DNA of 64,000 nucleotides. It comes from Yamagishiella unicocca. Taxonomy: Eukaryota; Chlorophyta; Chlorophyceae; Chlamydomonadales; Volvocaceae. Positions 32,635-49,700 of this stretch are shown one piece after another. The translations under genes were made by a program, and so were the position numbers. Below the pieces are notes generated by a model. That model ran no database searches. It saw nothing but the letters and a program-made list of their open reading frames with translations, and was not told where the DNA came from. Each line of letters begins with the position of its first letter. Position 1 is the stretch's first letter. Where the stretch lies: the NCBI GenBank assembly GCA_003116995.1, contig BDSL01000031.1, positions 310,001 to 374,000 on the forward strand, given 5' to 3'.

Positions 32635-32953
32635 CTGTTTAGTGGCAGAGAGATAGCCGCTTGCTTCGGCGTACAAGCGACAGTAACTGAGGTAGGGTTC
32701 CTTAAGGGCGTGGTTGGGGCAGTTATGACCCTGGTGGCCGTCGTTCAGGCCGCAGCGCCAACAGTCTTGCCAAGGGGGCGCTGATAGCCACTGCCAGCTC
32801 CACGGCCTCCCTTTCCGCCACCGCCTGCTTCCTGGCTGTACCCCCGACCACCACTACCGCCACTGATAGCGTTGAAGTGCTGCACCGCTCCCAGTACATT
32901 CACGCCACCGGCAGCTGATGCCTCAGCGGCAGCCCTGGCCAGGGGTTTCTCCT
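32237..32953. repeat. Long inverted repeat within copia gag
   Basis: About 330 bp of gag (32237-32569, knuckle region) is present again as its reverse complement at 32622-32953, with a 52-bp spacer. Read-through RNA would fold into a long hairpin. The right arm joins pol sequence just before an integrase C-terminal segment, so the rearrangement replaced protease and the integrase core. Confidence 0.9.
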
Positions 32954-35230
32954 ACTGGGGCGTGCAGTACTGGGGCGTGCAGCCCAGACGTGTCCGGGCT
33001 GCATGTGTTCGGCTGCACGGCGTACGTGCTGATACCAGACCACGCGCGCACGTCCAAGTTTGCGGCGGTGTCGGAAAAGTGCCGCTTTGTGGGGTGGGAA
33101 GCAGATGGGAAGTTTCGGGTGTTGACGGCAGATAACAAGCTGCTAATTCGCTGGGACGTCGTTTTCAGTGAGCTGGAGCCTTGGCTGCCGACAGCGGCAG
33201 TCTGCCCAGCAGAGGAAACCAGCTCGGACGAGGAGGATGGTGACAACCCACCGGCGCAGGCGGTGATCGTGGGGAATGCGCCGGGTGGGCTGCCACCAGG
33301 GGGAGGAGTGGATGGAGTGGCTGCGCTGGGGCAGCAAGCCGAAGAAGGGGATGGAGTGGCCGAGCAGGGGCAGCAAGCCGCAGCAGGGGACGTAGTGACT
33401 GAGCAGGGGGAGCAAGCTGCAGCAGGGGACGGAGCGGGTGAAGAGGCACAGCTGGGGGAACATGGAACCGGCGCCGGAGAAGCAGTGCAGCCGGACATCG
33501 GTGGTGGCGGAGCAGACGGTGTGGCGCTGACGGACCAGCCGTCCGCGCTGCGGCACTCGACTCGTGTCAGCCGCCCGCCAGTCCGCCTGATCTGCAGTGC
33601 AGTTACCTACGGAGTCGCCAGCCTGGTCAACGTCGTCACCGTCATCCTTGCCGCTGCCCCACTGACTGCCGCTGACCCCTCGTGGGCTGGCGGCGATGAG
33701 CCTACCTATGCGCATGCATTATCGCGCCCGGACTGGCACTTGTGGAAGGCAGCGATGGAGGAGGAGCTGGAGTCACTGGCCGCACTGTCTGTGTTCGTCC
33801 GCACTAAGCTACCGCCTGGGGCGAAATCCCTGGGCGTGCGGTGGGTGCTCAAGATCAAGCGGGACGCTGAGGGGAAAGCCGTGCGCTGGAAGGCGCGGCT
33901 GGTGGTCAAGGGCTTCCAGCAGCGACCTGGCGTCGATTTTGCTGAGACGTTCGCCCCCACTGGGAGGCTGGCGTCTCTGCGAGCGCTGCTGGCCATTGTG
34001 GCGGCCCGAGACCTGGAGCTGCACCAGCTGGACGTTAAGACCGCATTTCTGTACGGCGAACTTGAACCCGGCCTAACAATATACGCTGATCAGCCGCCAG
34101 GTTTCGAGGAGGGAGGAGCCGCCATCAAGCTGGAGCTGAGACGCTCGCTGTAAGGACTGTGGACCCTGGGCTGTTCGTGCGGCGAGATGCAGAGGGGGTG
34201 GTCTACCTTCTGATGCATGTGGACGACCTGCTCGTGGCGGCGGCGACCCTACAAAGGGTTGCCGCTGTCAAGGCTGAGCTGCGGACAGCGTTTACTATCT
34301 CAGACCTGGGGGAGGCTGCCTACTACCTGGGTATGAGGATACCACGCGACCGTGCTGCGGGGACGTCTCGCTCTCGCTCTCGCTCTCGCTCTCGCGAGGT
34401 ATGCGCAGGAGGTGCTGGGGTTGTATGGCATGTCGGAGTCGGCACCTGCTGACACGCCGATGGCCCCCGGCTCATCGCTGCTGCGGCACGACCAGCCGAT
34501 GCCTGCCGGCAAGAAGTTGACGCCGGCGGAAGAGGAGGAGCGCAAGCCGCTGAGCGAGGAGCTGGCGGCAGTGTATCGGGCGGTCGCAGGGAGCCTAATG
34601 TATCTGGCTAACTGCACTCACCCTGACATCGCTCAGGCTGTGGGAGCACTGGCGCGCTACATGCAGGTGCCGACCAACCAGCACTGGAAGGCCGCCAAGA
34701 GGGTGCTGCGGTACCTAAAGGGGACCGCTGACCTTGCCCTGGTGTTTGGCGGCCGTGGGCTGGTGCTGGTGGTTACGTGGACGCAGACTACGCTGGTGAC
34801 CTGAACACTCGCCGCTCCACCACGGGCTATGTGTTCGTGTTCAATGGAGCGGCGATCAGCTGGCAGTCGCGGCTGCAGGCCACGGTGGCTACATCAACGG
34901 TGGAGGTACATGGAGTACATGGCAGCTGCGACCGCGGCTCGGGAGGGCCTGTGGCTGCGGAAGCTAATGACGGATTTTGGGGTGTTGGGGGCGGGGGCAA
35001 CAGTGCTGCTGGGTGACAACCAGGGGGCGCTGTCGCTGGCTCGCAACCCGCTGCACTCGGCGCAGTCGAAGCACATTGACGTGCTGTACCACTTTGTGCG
35101 GGAGCGTGTAGCGATGGGGGAGCTGTCGGTGGAGTACGTCAGCACGGCAAAGATGGTGGCGGACCTGCTCACCAAGCCGCTACCAGCTCCACGCTTCGTG
35201 GAGTGCCGTACGCAAATGGGGGTGCGCTAA
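32954..35230 (+). pseudogene. Copia Pol remnant: integrase C-terminus, RT, RNase H
   Basis: The first frame (to 34153) has the integrase C-terminal motif (HVFGCTAYVLIPDHA, KCRFVGWEADGKFRV), a spacer of AAAGDG/EQGQQ repeats and RT start motifs (KARLVVKGFQQRPGVDFAET, DVKTAFLYGEL). The RT core is deleted between RRSL and VDPGLF near 34153, and the next frame holds LLMHVDDLLVAA. A CTCGCT microsatellite (about 34367-34397) replaces the following segment and shifts frame. RNase H follows in two more frames: [36 protein letters not shown], then DNQGALSLARNPLHSAQSKH and VADLLTKPLP. At least four breaks mean no functional Pol. Confidence 0.85.
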
Positions 35231-36249
35231 GGCGCTAGCTCAGGAGAGGAGAAGGGTTGAGGTCGGGTCTGTAAGGTTTGCGGACAGGACTCGACGCGCG
35301 GGCATGCGCGTGTGTGTCAGGACTGGATTGAGGACTAAGGGCGTAACATATGTCTGCAGCGTATGTTGATGCTAGGCTATTTGATCCTGTGTTGATTGAG
35401 CGCAGAAGGTGTCTGGCAGGTGTGTGAGTGCTTGGAAAGCGTGGAGGCAGACAGTGAGGAGTCCGAGGGCAAGATGAGTCCGGCAAGGAACAACGTGTTC
35501 GGGCGTTTAGCGGGCAGTAGCCGTAACTTAGTAGTGGCCCAAGCGTGGGAAGAAAGCGTGCCGTCACGTCGCACAAACGGACCGGCTAGCACGCATCCTA
35601 GCAACTCGGTGAGCGTTGGCGTATGAATTGTGGTGCCACGAACGGTGCGGGCCAAAAGGAGGGTGAATTGAGGTCTAGTCCCGACACGATGCGAGGGTCG
35701 CTCCCCGGTCGCAGTTCTCCGCGGGCTTGGTGTGGGGGCAGGGAGAGCGGATCCTCTCACCTGGTGTTTTGTGACAGACGTCTGAGTTTGTCAGAGTGGA
35801 GATGGCTTGGACTGTTTGAGGCAACGGGCTTGTGATTCGGATTCGCCTGTTGATGAGATTCGCAGTGAATGGTGTTTGTACGGCTTGGATGGCGCTGTGC
35901 AGCACAGGTGCTGTTAGAGGTTGACAGTGGGTGGGCACGGTTGTCCGTGTGTGGAAGCTTGAAGGCTAGGTTTGTTGCGGCAGAGGGGCGTGGATTGCTC
36001 TCCTACATTCATGTGTGCCAATTGGTTCCTTGCGTCACTGATTGCAACAGTGAATCAAGGGGCTGTTTGTCCCGTTTCCGTGCAGACGCGATAGGCTAGC
36101 TGGGAGCGCCTTGTCGTGATCTGATGTGTGTCTGTGCGTGTGTAGCAGTGCAGGCTTCCTAGTGTGATTGCTCGACCTCTGTTTATGAGCGCCTGGAGAA
36201 GTATCGTGCAGTATTCGCAGTGCGCGTGTGTTGACAGCCCGCGGGGGAG
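35231..36249 (+). other. Copia 3' non-coding region
   Basis: About 1 kb between the RNase H stop and the 3' LTR, without a recognisable ORF. It ends in a purine run next to the LTR. Confidence 0.6.
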
Positions 36250-36488
36250 TGTTGAGATGTGTTGGGGTGCGGTCTGCCCCCACACGCTAAGTGCTAAGTG
36301 CTGGCGTGTACGACAGTGTTGTTGGCCCAATAGGCCCGCGGCACTGCTCTTTCAAGTTAAGCAAAGCGTAAGCAAGTTAAGCATAATTAGCAGTGTGTAA
36401 GCAAAGAGGAGTCCTAAGCTAGTTACCCAGAGTCGAGTGAGTCCAGATTGCATCCAGCCGCCGCAGGATCACACAAAGAGTCACAACA
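36250..36488 (+). repeat. Copia 3' LTR
   Basis: 239 bp, TGTTGAGATG...GTCACAACA, followed by the target copy GTAAC. It is intact, unlike the 5' LTR. Confidence 0.93.
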
Positions 36489-36493
36489 GTAAC

Positions 36494-37460
36494 AAGGCTC
36501 GCTCGGCCACGACTCGTGTATGAACATGCATTTAAACATAAAAAAAGAAATGAATATTTGCGCCGCGTGCAGCCGAGCGTCGAACGTTGGTGCTGGTTGG
36601 TGGGCAGCAGCACAGCACCCGAATGACTCTCTGTCGCGAGTTGCTAGTCTGTCAGGATAACCTACGTATCGCGCCAACGGTGAAATTCAGTTGTTCCTGA
36701 ATGTTATGCGCATTACGAAGCTTATTTGTTGTGCCATCAACTTTGGACCCAGTCCACTGCTGTAATGGAACGGCTTGCCCGGTTCGCGGGGCGGGTCACA
36801 AACCGGCGGGCGGGGGTTACCGCTCTTTCATCTCGCAATTTCGGCGCCCAATCCGAACGCATCAAAATCTTCGAACGGCTTAGATTATCTCGCGTATTAA
36901 TGCGTCGATGATAGGCTTCAGTCGCCGGTTAGCGACTGTGGTTGGTGTGGTTTAAGTATGTAGCAGCGTATTCAGCAGGACCGCATTAGCAAACACTGGC
37001 TACACAATTGTATTATTTTTTCTATATAGGTTCGTTGTTGCCTGATGCGCGGTAATCCACCGAGCGGTCCTTGATACTGCCCTTCGCCGGCGATACATAG
37101 TGGAACGAATCAGTCGGAAGCATACCTGTCATTTAATCGAATGTAGTATCTGTTGTAACCTCTTGCGGTGGTGAACGTGGCCGTTATAAGCAACAGCTAT
37201 GCATGGACGAGCCAGTCAGGAAGCCCTCTCCCAACCTTCATGGGATGTTAAAAATGCAAGTTTCAGAAGCGCGGTATCTCGGTTGTGCAAGCAATAATAT
37301 GCGCTTAATATGATCTGTAGTACGGCGTTCGAATAGGCCGCATCAAGAAGAGGAAATTATGTAATCAAAGGTAAGGCAAAAAATAGAAGCAGCAGGCAAT
37401 ACTGGCTTGTAAAAGTCGTGCCCCATCGCCCGCCAGCCGTATGCTGCAGCCAGGCAGATG
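36494..37460. other. No supportable gene
   Basis: Flank between the copia element and lectin gene 2. Only short ORFs without motifs are seen. Confidence 0.5.
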
Positions 37461-37462
37461 GG

Positions 37463-37543
37463 GGCACCTTCACCATCGGTCCTGCAGTCTGGACTGCAGC
37501 TTCAGAGCATCTTAGCGCCCGTCAAGGCTTACTGCATATAAGA
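37463..37543 (+). promoter_or_regulatory. Shared promoter module plus TATA box, lectin gene 2
   Basis: GGCACCTTCACCATCGGTC (37463), then GCAGCTTCAGAGCATCTTAG and GCGCCCGTCA, and TATAAGA at 37537, 88 bases before the ATG. Box-to-TATA spacing is 74, the same as gene 3. Confidence 0.65.
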
Positions 37544-37624
37544 GCGTAGAGTCTTACTTCTTGTATACAATCAGTAGCCGCCTGTCTACAAACAGCGAAA
37601 GCGTCCATCAGCAGCTGTATCGCG

Positions 37625-42797
<5,173 letters not shown>

Positions 42798-45179
42798 CTC
42801 TTCTTCGTCCTGTACCCAGGTTAGTTGCGGTGCGAAGATACGCACATTACTCCTTGTTTTGGACTCAGGCCTTAAGTACATGTATGCAGTTTTGGGTTTA
42901 TTGCTGCGTACGTTGCATGGGTTGTATGTGAAGCGAGCCGGACAGAACACACGCGCGCGCATCGTCGTAAGTAATCAAACCTAGCGTACATAGCACAATC
43001 CTACTCGTCTGGTTTGTGTATCGCCTCACCGTTCCATCCGGACTTCCTCGCTCCGCCATACAGGCTACCTTCTTCACCTGTGTAGCTGGCCTAAACCTCG
43101 AAGGGGCTACCGATAAGGGGCCGAAAATGGCTGCACTATGCACGGCGGCCGTGAGTCCGTGTGTGCTTGGATGGAATCCGTGCGGAAATCCGGCCATCAG
43201 CCACTTTTGTGCACCCAGCCACCAGCTGCTTGGTTGCAAATTCATTCGCAGCGGCGCGCATGAGTAACCCGATGTGTTGTCTGGATGTGACGGACGGCGC
43301 GGATGGGGACGGTAGGGGGCGAGGTACCTCGCGTCTTGGGGTTGTAGCCTCATCGCATAGATCCTAAGTGTGCATGCGCCATTCGTATGTCAAGCCTAAT
43401 AGGAGTAGGCGAAAATGTGTTTGTGAACTCGTTCGTCCACCTCTGATTGTCGATTGGGTATGGTATTGATTGATTGTAGCGTGCAGCAGCAGTGCAATGA
43501 GCTGCTGCGTGTGTGTCCTGATATTGAGTGCGTGAAATGAAGGTGCCAGACGGCGGGCGGCAGCTCTTGCCGTACCTTCCTGTTGCTGGTGTTGTCGCGC
43601 GGCCAAGGGATAGAAAACGTGTGCCTTATTCCTAGGCATACCGCAATTGTTAGCGCGGAATGGTTGCGCATAGCTTCGTGGTGTGATACATCAACCCAGC
43701 CATGCATTTCGTTCATTCGGCGGTATTAGTCCACGGCCGGGTTGGCACGCTGCATAGTATTTTGCTACCGATGAAGGTATCTCATTAATCACTCTGGCGT
43801 TTAGAATGAAAGCGATTCTTTCCTTTTGCTTCTCAGCAGTTGATAGCCAAAGAGGTGCTTTCGTCGTTCCCAGGCCGTCTTCCGTACCAGTCCCTACCAG
43901 CGCTGCCCGAGTGTGAATGGTGGTGCGTGATGGGAGAAGCACACATGCGTGCTGGGAGCAGTGCGCGTATGTAAGATGTCGGTCAGGATTATTAAATGCG
44001 TCCTCTCTCTATGGGAAGTCGGTGGGTCCGTCAGGGGTTGGTTAGCTAGGCTTGACAGCTTGACTAGCCGGCCGTAGCCGGCCTTTGTAGCTACGGTTAC
44101 GTGCTTAGCCAGGTAATGAGCAATCCGTATGTAACCGTCCACCGACGTGCCTTCTTCTGATAATGTGCTCCTATGTGTAGACGGGAGCATCGCTTACACT
44201 GAGAACTCACGAAGGAGTGGTGTGCTCATATGTATGTGCAACCCAGCAAAGCCGCCCAAGCAATGCGCAGGAACACACCGATACTGTGCCATGGCGTGCG
44301 AATTGCAAAAAACGCCTTTGTGCGTGGCGTGTCACCCATCCGAGTGATGGTGGTAGGTCGCAGTATTACATGTTACAGTGGGTTCCAGACCAAGATTGTC
44401 ACACCAGCCAGTTCCGCACGGGGTCTGATCTCAGCAGGTGCTGCAGCGGGACCGACTGCTACACGTCCGCTCGTTAATAGCCCACCATCGCGGGAGCGAT
44501 GCCGCAAACTTGTGTTTCCTTTTATAGACCAGGACGCAACCCTCTAGAAGACATGACTTAACTGAATCACCAGCTGGCTAGCCGCCTGTCCGCCGCCTAT
44601 GTAAGGACCCAGTGCACCATATCCACTGTATTCACGGGATCCACCGTTTCATCGAGCGAGCAATGGCGGATTGATTGCAGGAGCCTGTGTATCCCAGCGG
44701 GTTCGTTCAATGGGGGCAGTGTGGTTGAACTTGTGGCCCTGGATGCGAAGTAAGGAGCAATCGGCAAAATCATATTGTGGCTGGCTGTCACAGGGACGAT
44801 AGTTGTTGAAATCGTTACAGTGGGCTCCAGACGATAGTGATGAGTGTGGATTCTTGGGCTTAGGCCGTGGGCGTGCCTCCGAATAAAGTGCCGGCATGTG
44901 GGGCTGCCCGGCTATGGCTTGAGCCTGCTTGAGTGGTCCATGTTGTTATCGGATGAAGCTGGGCCCATGCAGGCGGCTTCCGCTTATCCTGTGGGCAGGC
45001 TTGACATGCTTTGGGCTGCTGTATTTTGATGGTGAGGTTCATTCGCCCTCCGTCGCCCATGCTTTAAGTGAATTTTTCATGCAGGGCTGTGTAAAAGTGG
45101 ACTGCTGGAATCCGGTGGTGCAATATTCGCTCGTCAGGCACTATCTGCTGTTGCGTCTGGCTGCTGTTTAGGCAGGGTG
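42798..45179. other. No supportable gene; two short LINE-tail remnants
   Basis: Open frames lack motifs. Reverse-strand LINE-tail fragments occur at 44375-44400 (TTACAGTGGGTTCCAGACCA) and 44810-44835 (CGTTACAGTGGGCTCCAGAC), matching the family at 51120-51200. Confidence 0.5.
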
Positions 45180-45560
45180 GCGTCTTTGTGCCCTTCGAGG
45201 CTTTCCTGTGCTCCGGGGGGCGTCTGCTGGGTTCAGCCCCTGTCGTATGGTGCAGTATGGTGAGGCCCGGCATGGGCCTTTCTTGTCCTGGGTTCGCCCA
45301 AGCTTGAGGATACTGCAACATCTCATCATCTGTTACGTGTGCTCTGTCGGCCCTGCGCATCGATGCTTTGCATTTCGTCAGTTGGTGCCTGTTGGTGGTT
45401 TGGGCCTTGCTGTCAGTCTGTGCTCGCCCCTTCTTTTCTTCTGTCGGCTCTTTGCTCTCTGTCCCTACTCGCCGAGGTATTCGTGCCTGTGAGCTTTGTA
45501 GCGGTCTGGCCCAGCCATCGGAACCTCAAGGTTGTGCTTTCGCAGTCATAGCTTGTGCGT
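45180..45560 (+). repeat. LINE 3'-UTR-like copies
   Basis: 45185-45325 matches 8610-8760 (CCTTCGAGGCTTTCCTGTGC, TGGTGAGGCCCGGCATGGGC, CTGCAACATCTC). 45330-45560 resembles the sense strand of LINE copy B (TACTCGCCGAGG, TTTGTAGCGGTCTGGCCC). Both are A-poor on plus, without coding parts. Confidence 0.6.
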
Positions 45561-46600
45561 CGTTATCACATCACAGAGGTCAAACATGATTCATTATATT
45601 ATGTTGCAGCCTTAACACCGTTTCGCGTTCCCCTTGTATGTTTGCCAACGGCCAGCTGGTACCGCCGCGACTAGCCTCTGAACGTATTGCTATTTTCAAT
45701 AGTTTTGCTACATATAACATAATCATTCAAGACTGCGACGTTGCAAAGGATAGTGACTAGTGCGAACTAGCACTAAGATTATTGAGATCAATGGATACCT
45801 GTACGATATGTGCGCAGATAGTATAATAGGTGCCTTCAAAATGTAGCGTGAGATGTGAAGACACGTCGCTACAAAATCAGCCGCCCTGCGCCGGCCCTGC
45901 GCCCACCTGCACTCGCCGGGGAGCGGGTCGGACACCGACACTGACGCCGACACCAAATATCGTGGCTCTCCTGCGCGAGCTATTTCTTGTGACGCTTACA
46001 TATCGAATCTCCTTTTCAGCCTAATCGAAAACAATTGCAGCGTACAGCGTACTGCAGTATGTTACATAGGGCTACGCTATGACGGGCAGGGCCATCCACA
46101 CATGGCATCGGTGACTACGTATACGCTTTTGGGACTAGATATTAAAATGGGCATGGATCTCGGTCGAAAATGGCCTTGCTGCGCCGTCCGCTGCCAAGCC
46201 GGCTGATTGCCAAACCGAAACCAAAAGCAAGCACCATCACAGTGTGAAATTGTGAATCTTGGATTAACGTTGCGGCTACACAATGCTGATAGGAGCCGAT
46301 TATTACACAATTGTAACCAAAGGACGAGCCAAATATGTAAACAATCCAGCGAAAATTTAATTTGATTAGAAACGTAAAACTTTGCATGTTGTCTGTTGAT
46401 ACACCAGCGCCTATGCCTGAAGAAAAGGCGTTGTTTATTGGTACGGAGCCGTGAAGTACATTGATAGCTGGCATTCCAGCATGACCCTCACACGAATGCA
46501 ATGAAATAAGATCGTTACCTTTACACAGCTGTGCATAACGATTGCGGCAGGTCGCACCACGATCGCCGCCCGCCACGTGCTATGCTGCGGCTTAGTAGCT
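45561..46600. other. No supportable gene
   Basis: Spacer upstream of lectin gene 3. ORFs here have no recognisable pattern. Confidence 0.5.
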
Positions 46601-46603
46601 ACT

Positions 46604-46684
46604 GGCACCTTCACTATCGGTCCGGCGGCCCGGGTAGCAGCTTCATAGCACCCGAGCGCCCGTCAGAGAGTGATTGATATAAGA
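46604..46684 (+). promoter_or_regulatory. Shared promoter module plus TATA box, lectin gene 3
   Basis: GGCACCTTCACTATCGGTCC (46604), then GTAGCAGCTTCATAGCACCC and GCGCCCGTCA, and TATAAGA at 46678, 90 bases before the ATG. Confidence 0.65.
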
Positions 46685-46767
46685 GAGCGCGTTCTAACAG
46701 TAAGCCATCATCAGTGAACTTACTCCATCGGGTTCCTTCGCTGTAAAGAGCAACGACAGTTCCCCCA

Positions 46768-49700
46768 ATGAAACCGTCTAAGATGATGCGCAGCCCGATG
46801 GTGCTGGCCATATTGGCAGCATGCTTGCTTCAATCCGCCTTCGCTGCGTCAAGTGAGTTTGTGTGTGTGACCGCCCGTTAGAGCTTCGACTTGCGCTCTG
46901 AGTTGGCCAGGCCTTCGGTATTTTCAGTGGTCGCACCTAAAAGGGATTGTTTCGTTTTACTTGCTTGCTTATCCCCGAGCTGCTTTGTGGGAAATACGCG
47001 GGGCGCGATTGGCTGCGGGTAGTGTGCGATTTGCAACTCAACAGCATGCTAATTATAAAGATATATTAAATCTGCGAGTTCAGTGCAGAATAGGAATCTA
47101 CCAAAAATGCGCATGCAAGCTGCACACGGCCATATCGGTGATCCGTCCAACAACACGCTACCTAGTTCCTACCTAACCCGCATACCCTCCCCCCCTCTTC
47201 CTACCTACCTACCTACCTCCTTGAATTCCGCAGGCGCTTGCGATAAGCCCAGCGACTGGTGTTCGGAAGAAGGTGCAGTTGCCTTTAACGTGGACTGCGA
47301 TGGAGACGGCCTGCTTGATTGGGCCTGTGTGAGTGGTACCGGCCGCCGCGGAACGCTGCTGTCCTCGAAGGACTGCAAGGAATCGTCGTCCGCGTCGGTT
47401 TCATCCTGCAAGGCTGCCTTTGGTAAGCGCAGCCTTAGTGCTCAGGTCAGGGTTATAGCCTGATAGACGGTGCATTAGCAGCAAACCAGCTGGGCTGACC
47501 TCGTCATGGTGCAAAAAGAGGTAGTTGTTGCCAGTATTAGCAGGGGATGCCGAAGGTAGTGGCTATGTTGCACCTCGCGTGCCATGATGACTTCTCCACG
47601 CTGTGTTGATAATATAAATACTAGATAAACACACAGCCCACATTGGCCTACATTGGCGGCAACACTGACCCTTTGCAATGACAGCTTCATTGACATGTTG
47701 CATTGGCTCTCGACGCTAGCCCTTGGCGTCGGCTAGGAGCCTCGTCTCCGTTAGGTACCGTACACGGTGGAAAATACTTGCAGGTCGTCGTTGTTTCCTG
47801 ACTTACGAACGCGTCCCTCATTTCCTTCCTCCGCAGCCCCCCCGCCTCCTCCCAAGCGCTCGCCATCGCCCCCTAAGTCCAAGCTGCCCCCTGGCTCCAA
47901 GCCCCCCCCCAAGACGAAGCCTCCGTCACCTCCTCCCAAGTCGAAGCAGCCGCCGAAGCCGCCCAAATCGCCCAAGCCCCCATCGCCTCCCCCTAAGAGC
48001 CCTCCTTCTCCTGCTCCTCCAGCTGAGTCGCCGCCTCCCACGCCACCACCGCAAGGCAAGCAGGCGGGGAGCAGTGCGGCGCGCTGTGCTTTGAGGATTG
48101 GAGCTGGCTAGCTAGCTAGGGCGTATGGTGCTTGCCTCCCTCCCGTTATTGCGTTTTGCGCCGTATTTGGGCTCTTGTGTTTGACTGTCTTCCTTTGTTC
48201 ATCACTGCAGCGGCCCAGTCCTCGATGGGCATCTACACCAGCGTGGACGCGTCCACTTGCGTGGACATCCAGGGAGGGTTCCTGAACAGCGGCATCTTCC
48301 TGGAGTCTCAGGGCTGCAACGAGACCTCGCTGGCCCAGAACTTCGCCGTCAAGTTTACCGGCAACGAGCAGCTTATGGGTGGGTGGATGAATGAAGCTGT
48401 GCTGGCTGGGTGTGTCCGTACGCTGGCCAGCTAGTTGATGGTCCGGCGCGCGGCAAAGTTGCAAAGTTGCAAAGTTGCGACATGGCCGTCACACTGCTGA
48501 GTGGGACGGCAGCCGAGCCCCTGCGGACAATTCCCAGTCTAGGGAGAGCTTGGGTCCATAGGTTAAACCCAAGTTCTACCCTATCCGCGCGCAGGCGAGT
48601 TCACCGTTCGCATCGAGAGCGTCCTGGACTCGACCTACTGCTGGACAGCGTTCGGTGATAACAGGGACGAGTCGGAGAGTGTGAACTGGGACGCCCCGCC
48701 CCCGAGCGAGGACTTTGACAGCTCGGACCCGGATGGAGGCGTTGTTCCCTACAAGGGTGGTCAGCACTGGAACGTTACTGGCCTCTGGAAGTGCCTCAGC
48801 ACCGACGAGAGCCAGGACTTCATCATCAGCTCGTCGCCGTACTCGACCAACGGGTGCGTTGCGCGAGTTACTGGTCGCACTGCTAGTTTGTACATCCGAA
48901 GCGAACAGCAGGCCGCTCAGGACCGAGTTGTCGCCCGTTTTTCCCGTTCGCTGAGCTCGACATACCGACATCGTATCACACGCTCTGCAAATCGTTGGTC
49001 CCAACGCAGGTTCTTCCTGCGGCCCCTGCACGCCCGCAACAAGTGTGTGGTGGCCACCGAAACCGGCGCTGCCCTGACGCTGGTGGATTGCCAGGAGTCG
49101 GCTGTGCCTCCGGAGCTGATCATTCCGCAGCTAGGTACGTTTGTATCGGTGCACGCTTTCTGTGTCGTCTGTCCGTAGCAACTCGTCCCTCTGAACTGCC
49201 ACAGTTACCAACGTGCTGCCCATCCCATTGATCCCAATGCAGAGGGTGTCGAGCTCCCGGGGATGATTTCCACCATCCTGGACCTGCCTCCCCCCCGGCC
49301 GCCGCGGAGGCCCACCGCACCCGCGCGCGCTGTCCCGCCGAGCCCCCCTCGCCCGCCGCGCCCGCCGCCGCCGCCGCCGCCACGTAAGCACAGCACCGCG
49401 CGTGATTCATGCACAGCTCACACAATTAGCACTGGCGTAGTGAATTCACATGGGGGAAGCGCGCGGAGCGGCCGCGACGGCGTCCGATGGGCTAGGAAGC
49501 AACAGCAACATAGCCACATGCCGATTACCGGTAGCAGCGGCTCCTCAATAAAGGGGATGCTATCTAGCTGTTATTGAGGAGCCACATCAGGGGTGCTATA
49601 CAGCTGTTATGTGGTCTTTTTGGTTTTGCCAGTAGCAATTTATCCTTACACAGCTTTGCTTGGCCCCACCTCCCGCTGCGCAGCTGGCCAGGTGGTCTCC

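Larger units (their letters stand above)
18705..36488 (+). mobile_element. Ty1/copia-type LTR retrotransposon, defective, split by nested insertions
   Basis: A single element with a 5-bp target duplication GTAAC (18700-18704 and 36489-36493). The 3' LTR is 36250-36488 (239 bp, TGTTG...CAACA). The 5' LTR is 18705-18927 continuing at 31602-31617 (223 + 16 = 239 bp), with the 12.7-kb inverted-repeat element in between. The one LTR difference I see is at 18827 versus 36375, which suggests a fairly recent insertion. A primer site follows the 5' LTR and a purine run (GCGGGGGAG) precedes the 3' LTR. The inside holds gag (intact), an inverted duplicate of gag in place of protease and the integrase core, and a multiply frameshifted RT-RNase H. 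It cannot be autonomous. Relationship to Volvox Osser is an inference. Confidence 0.9.
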
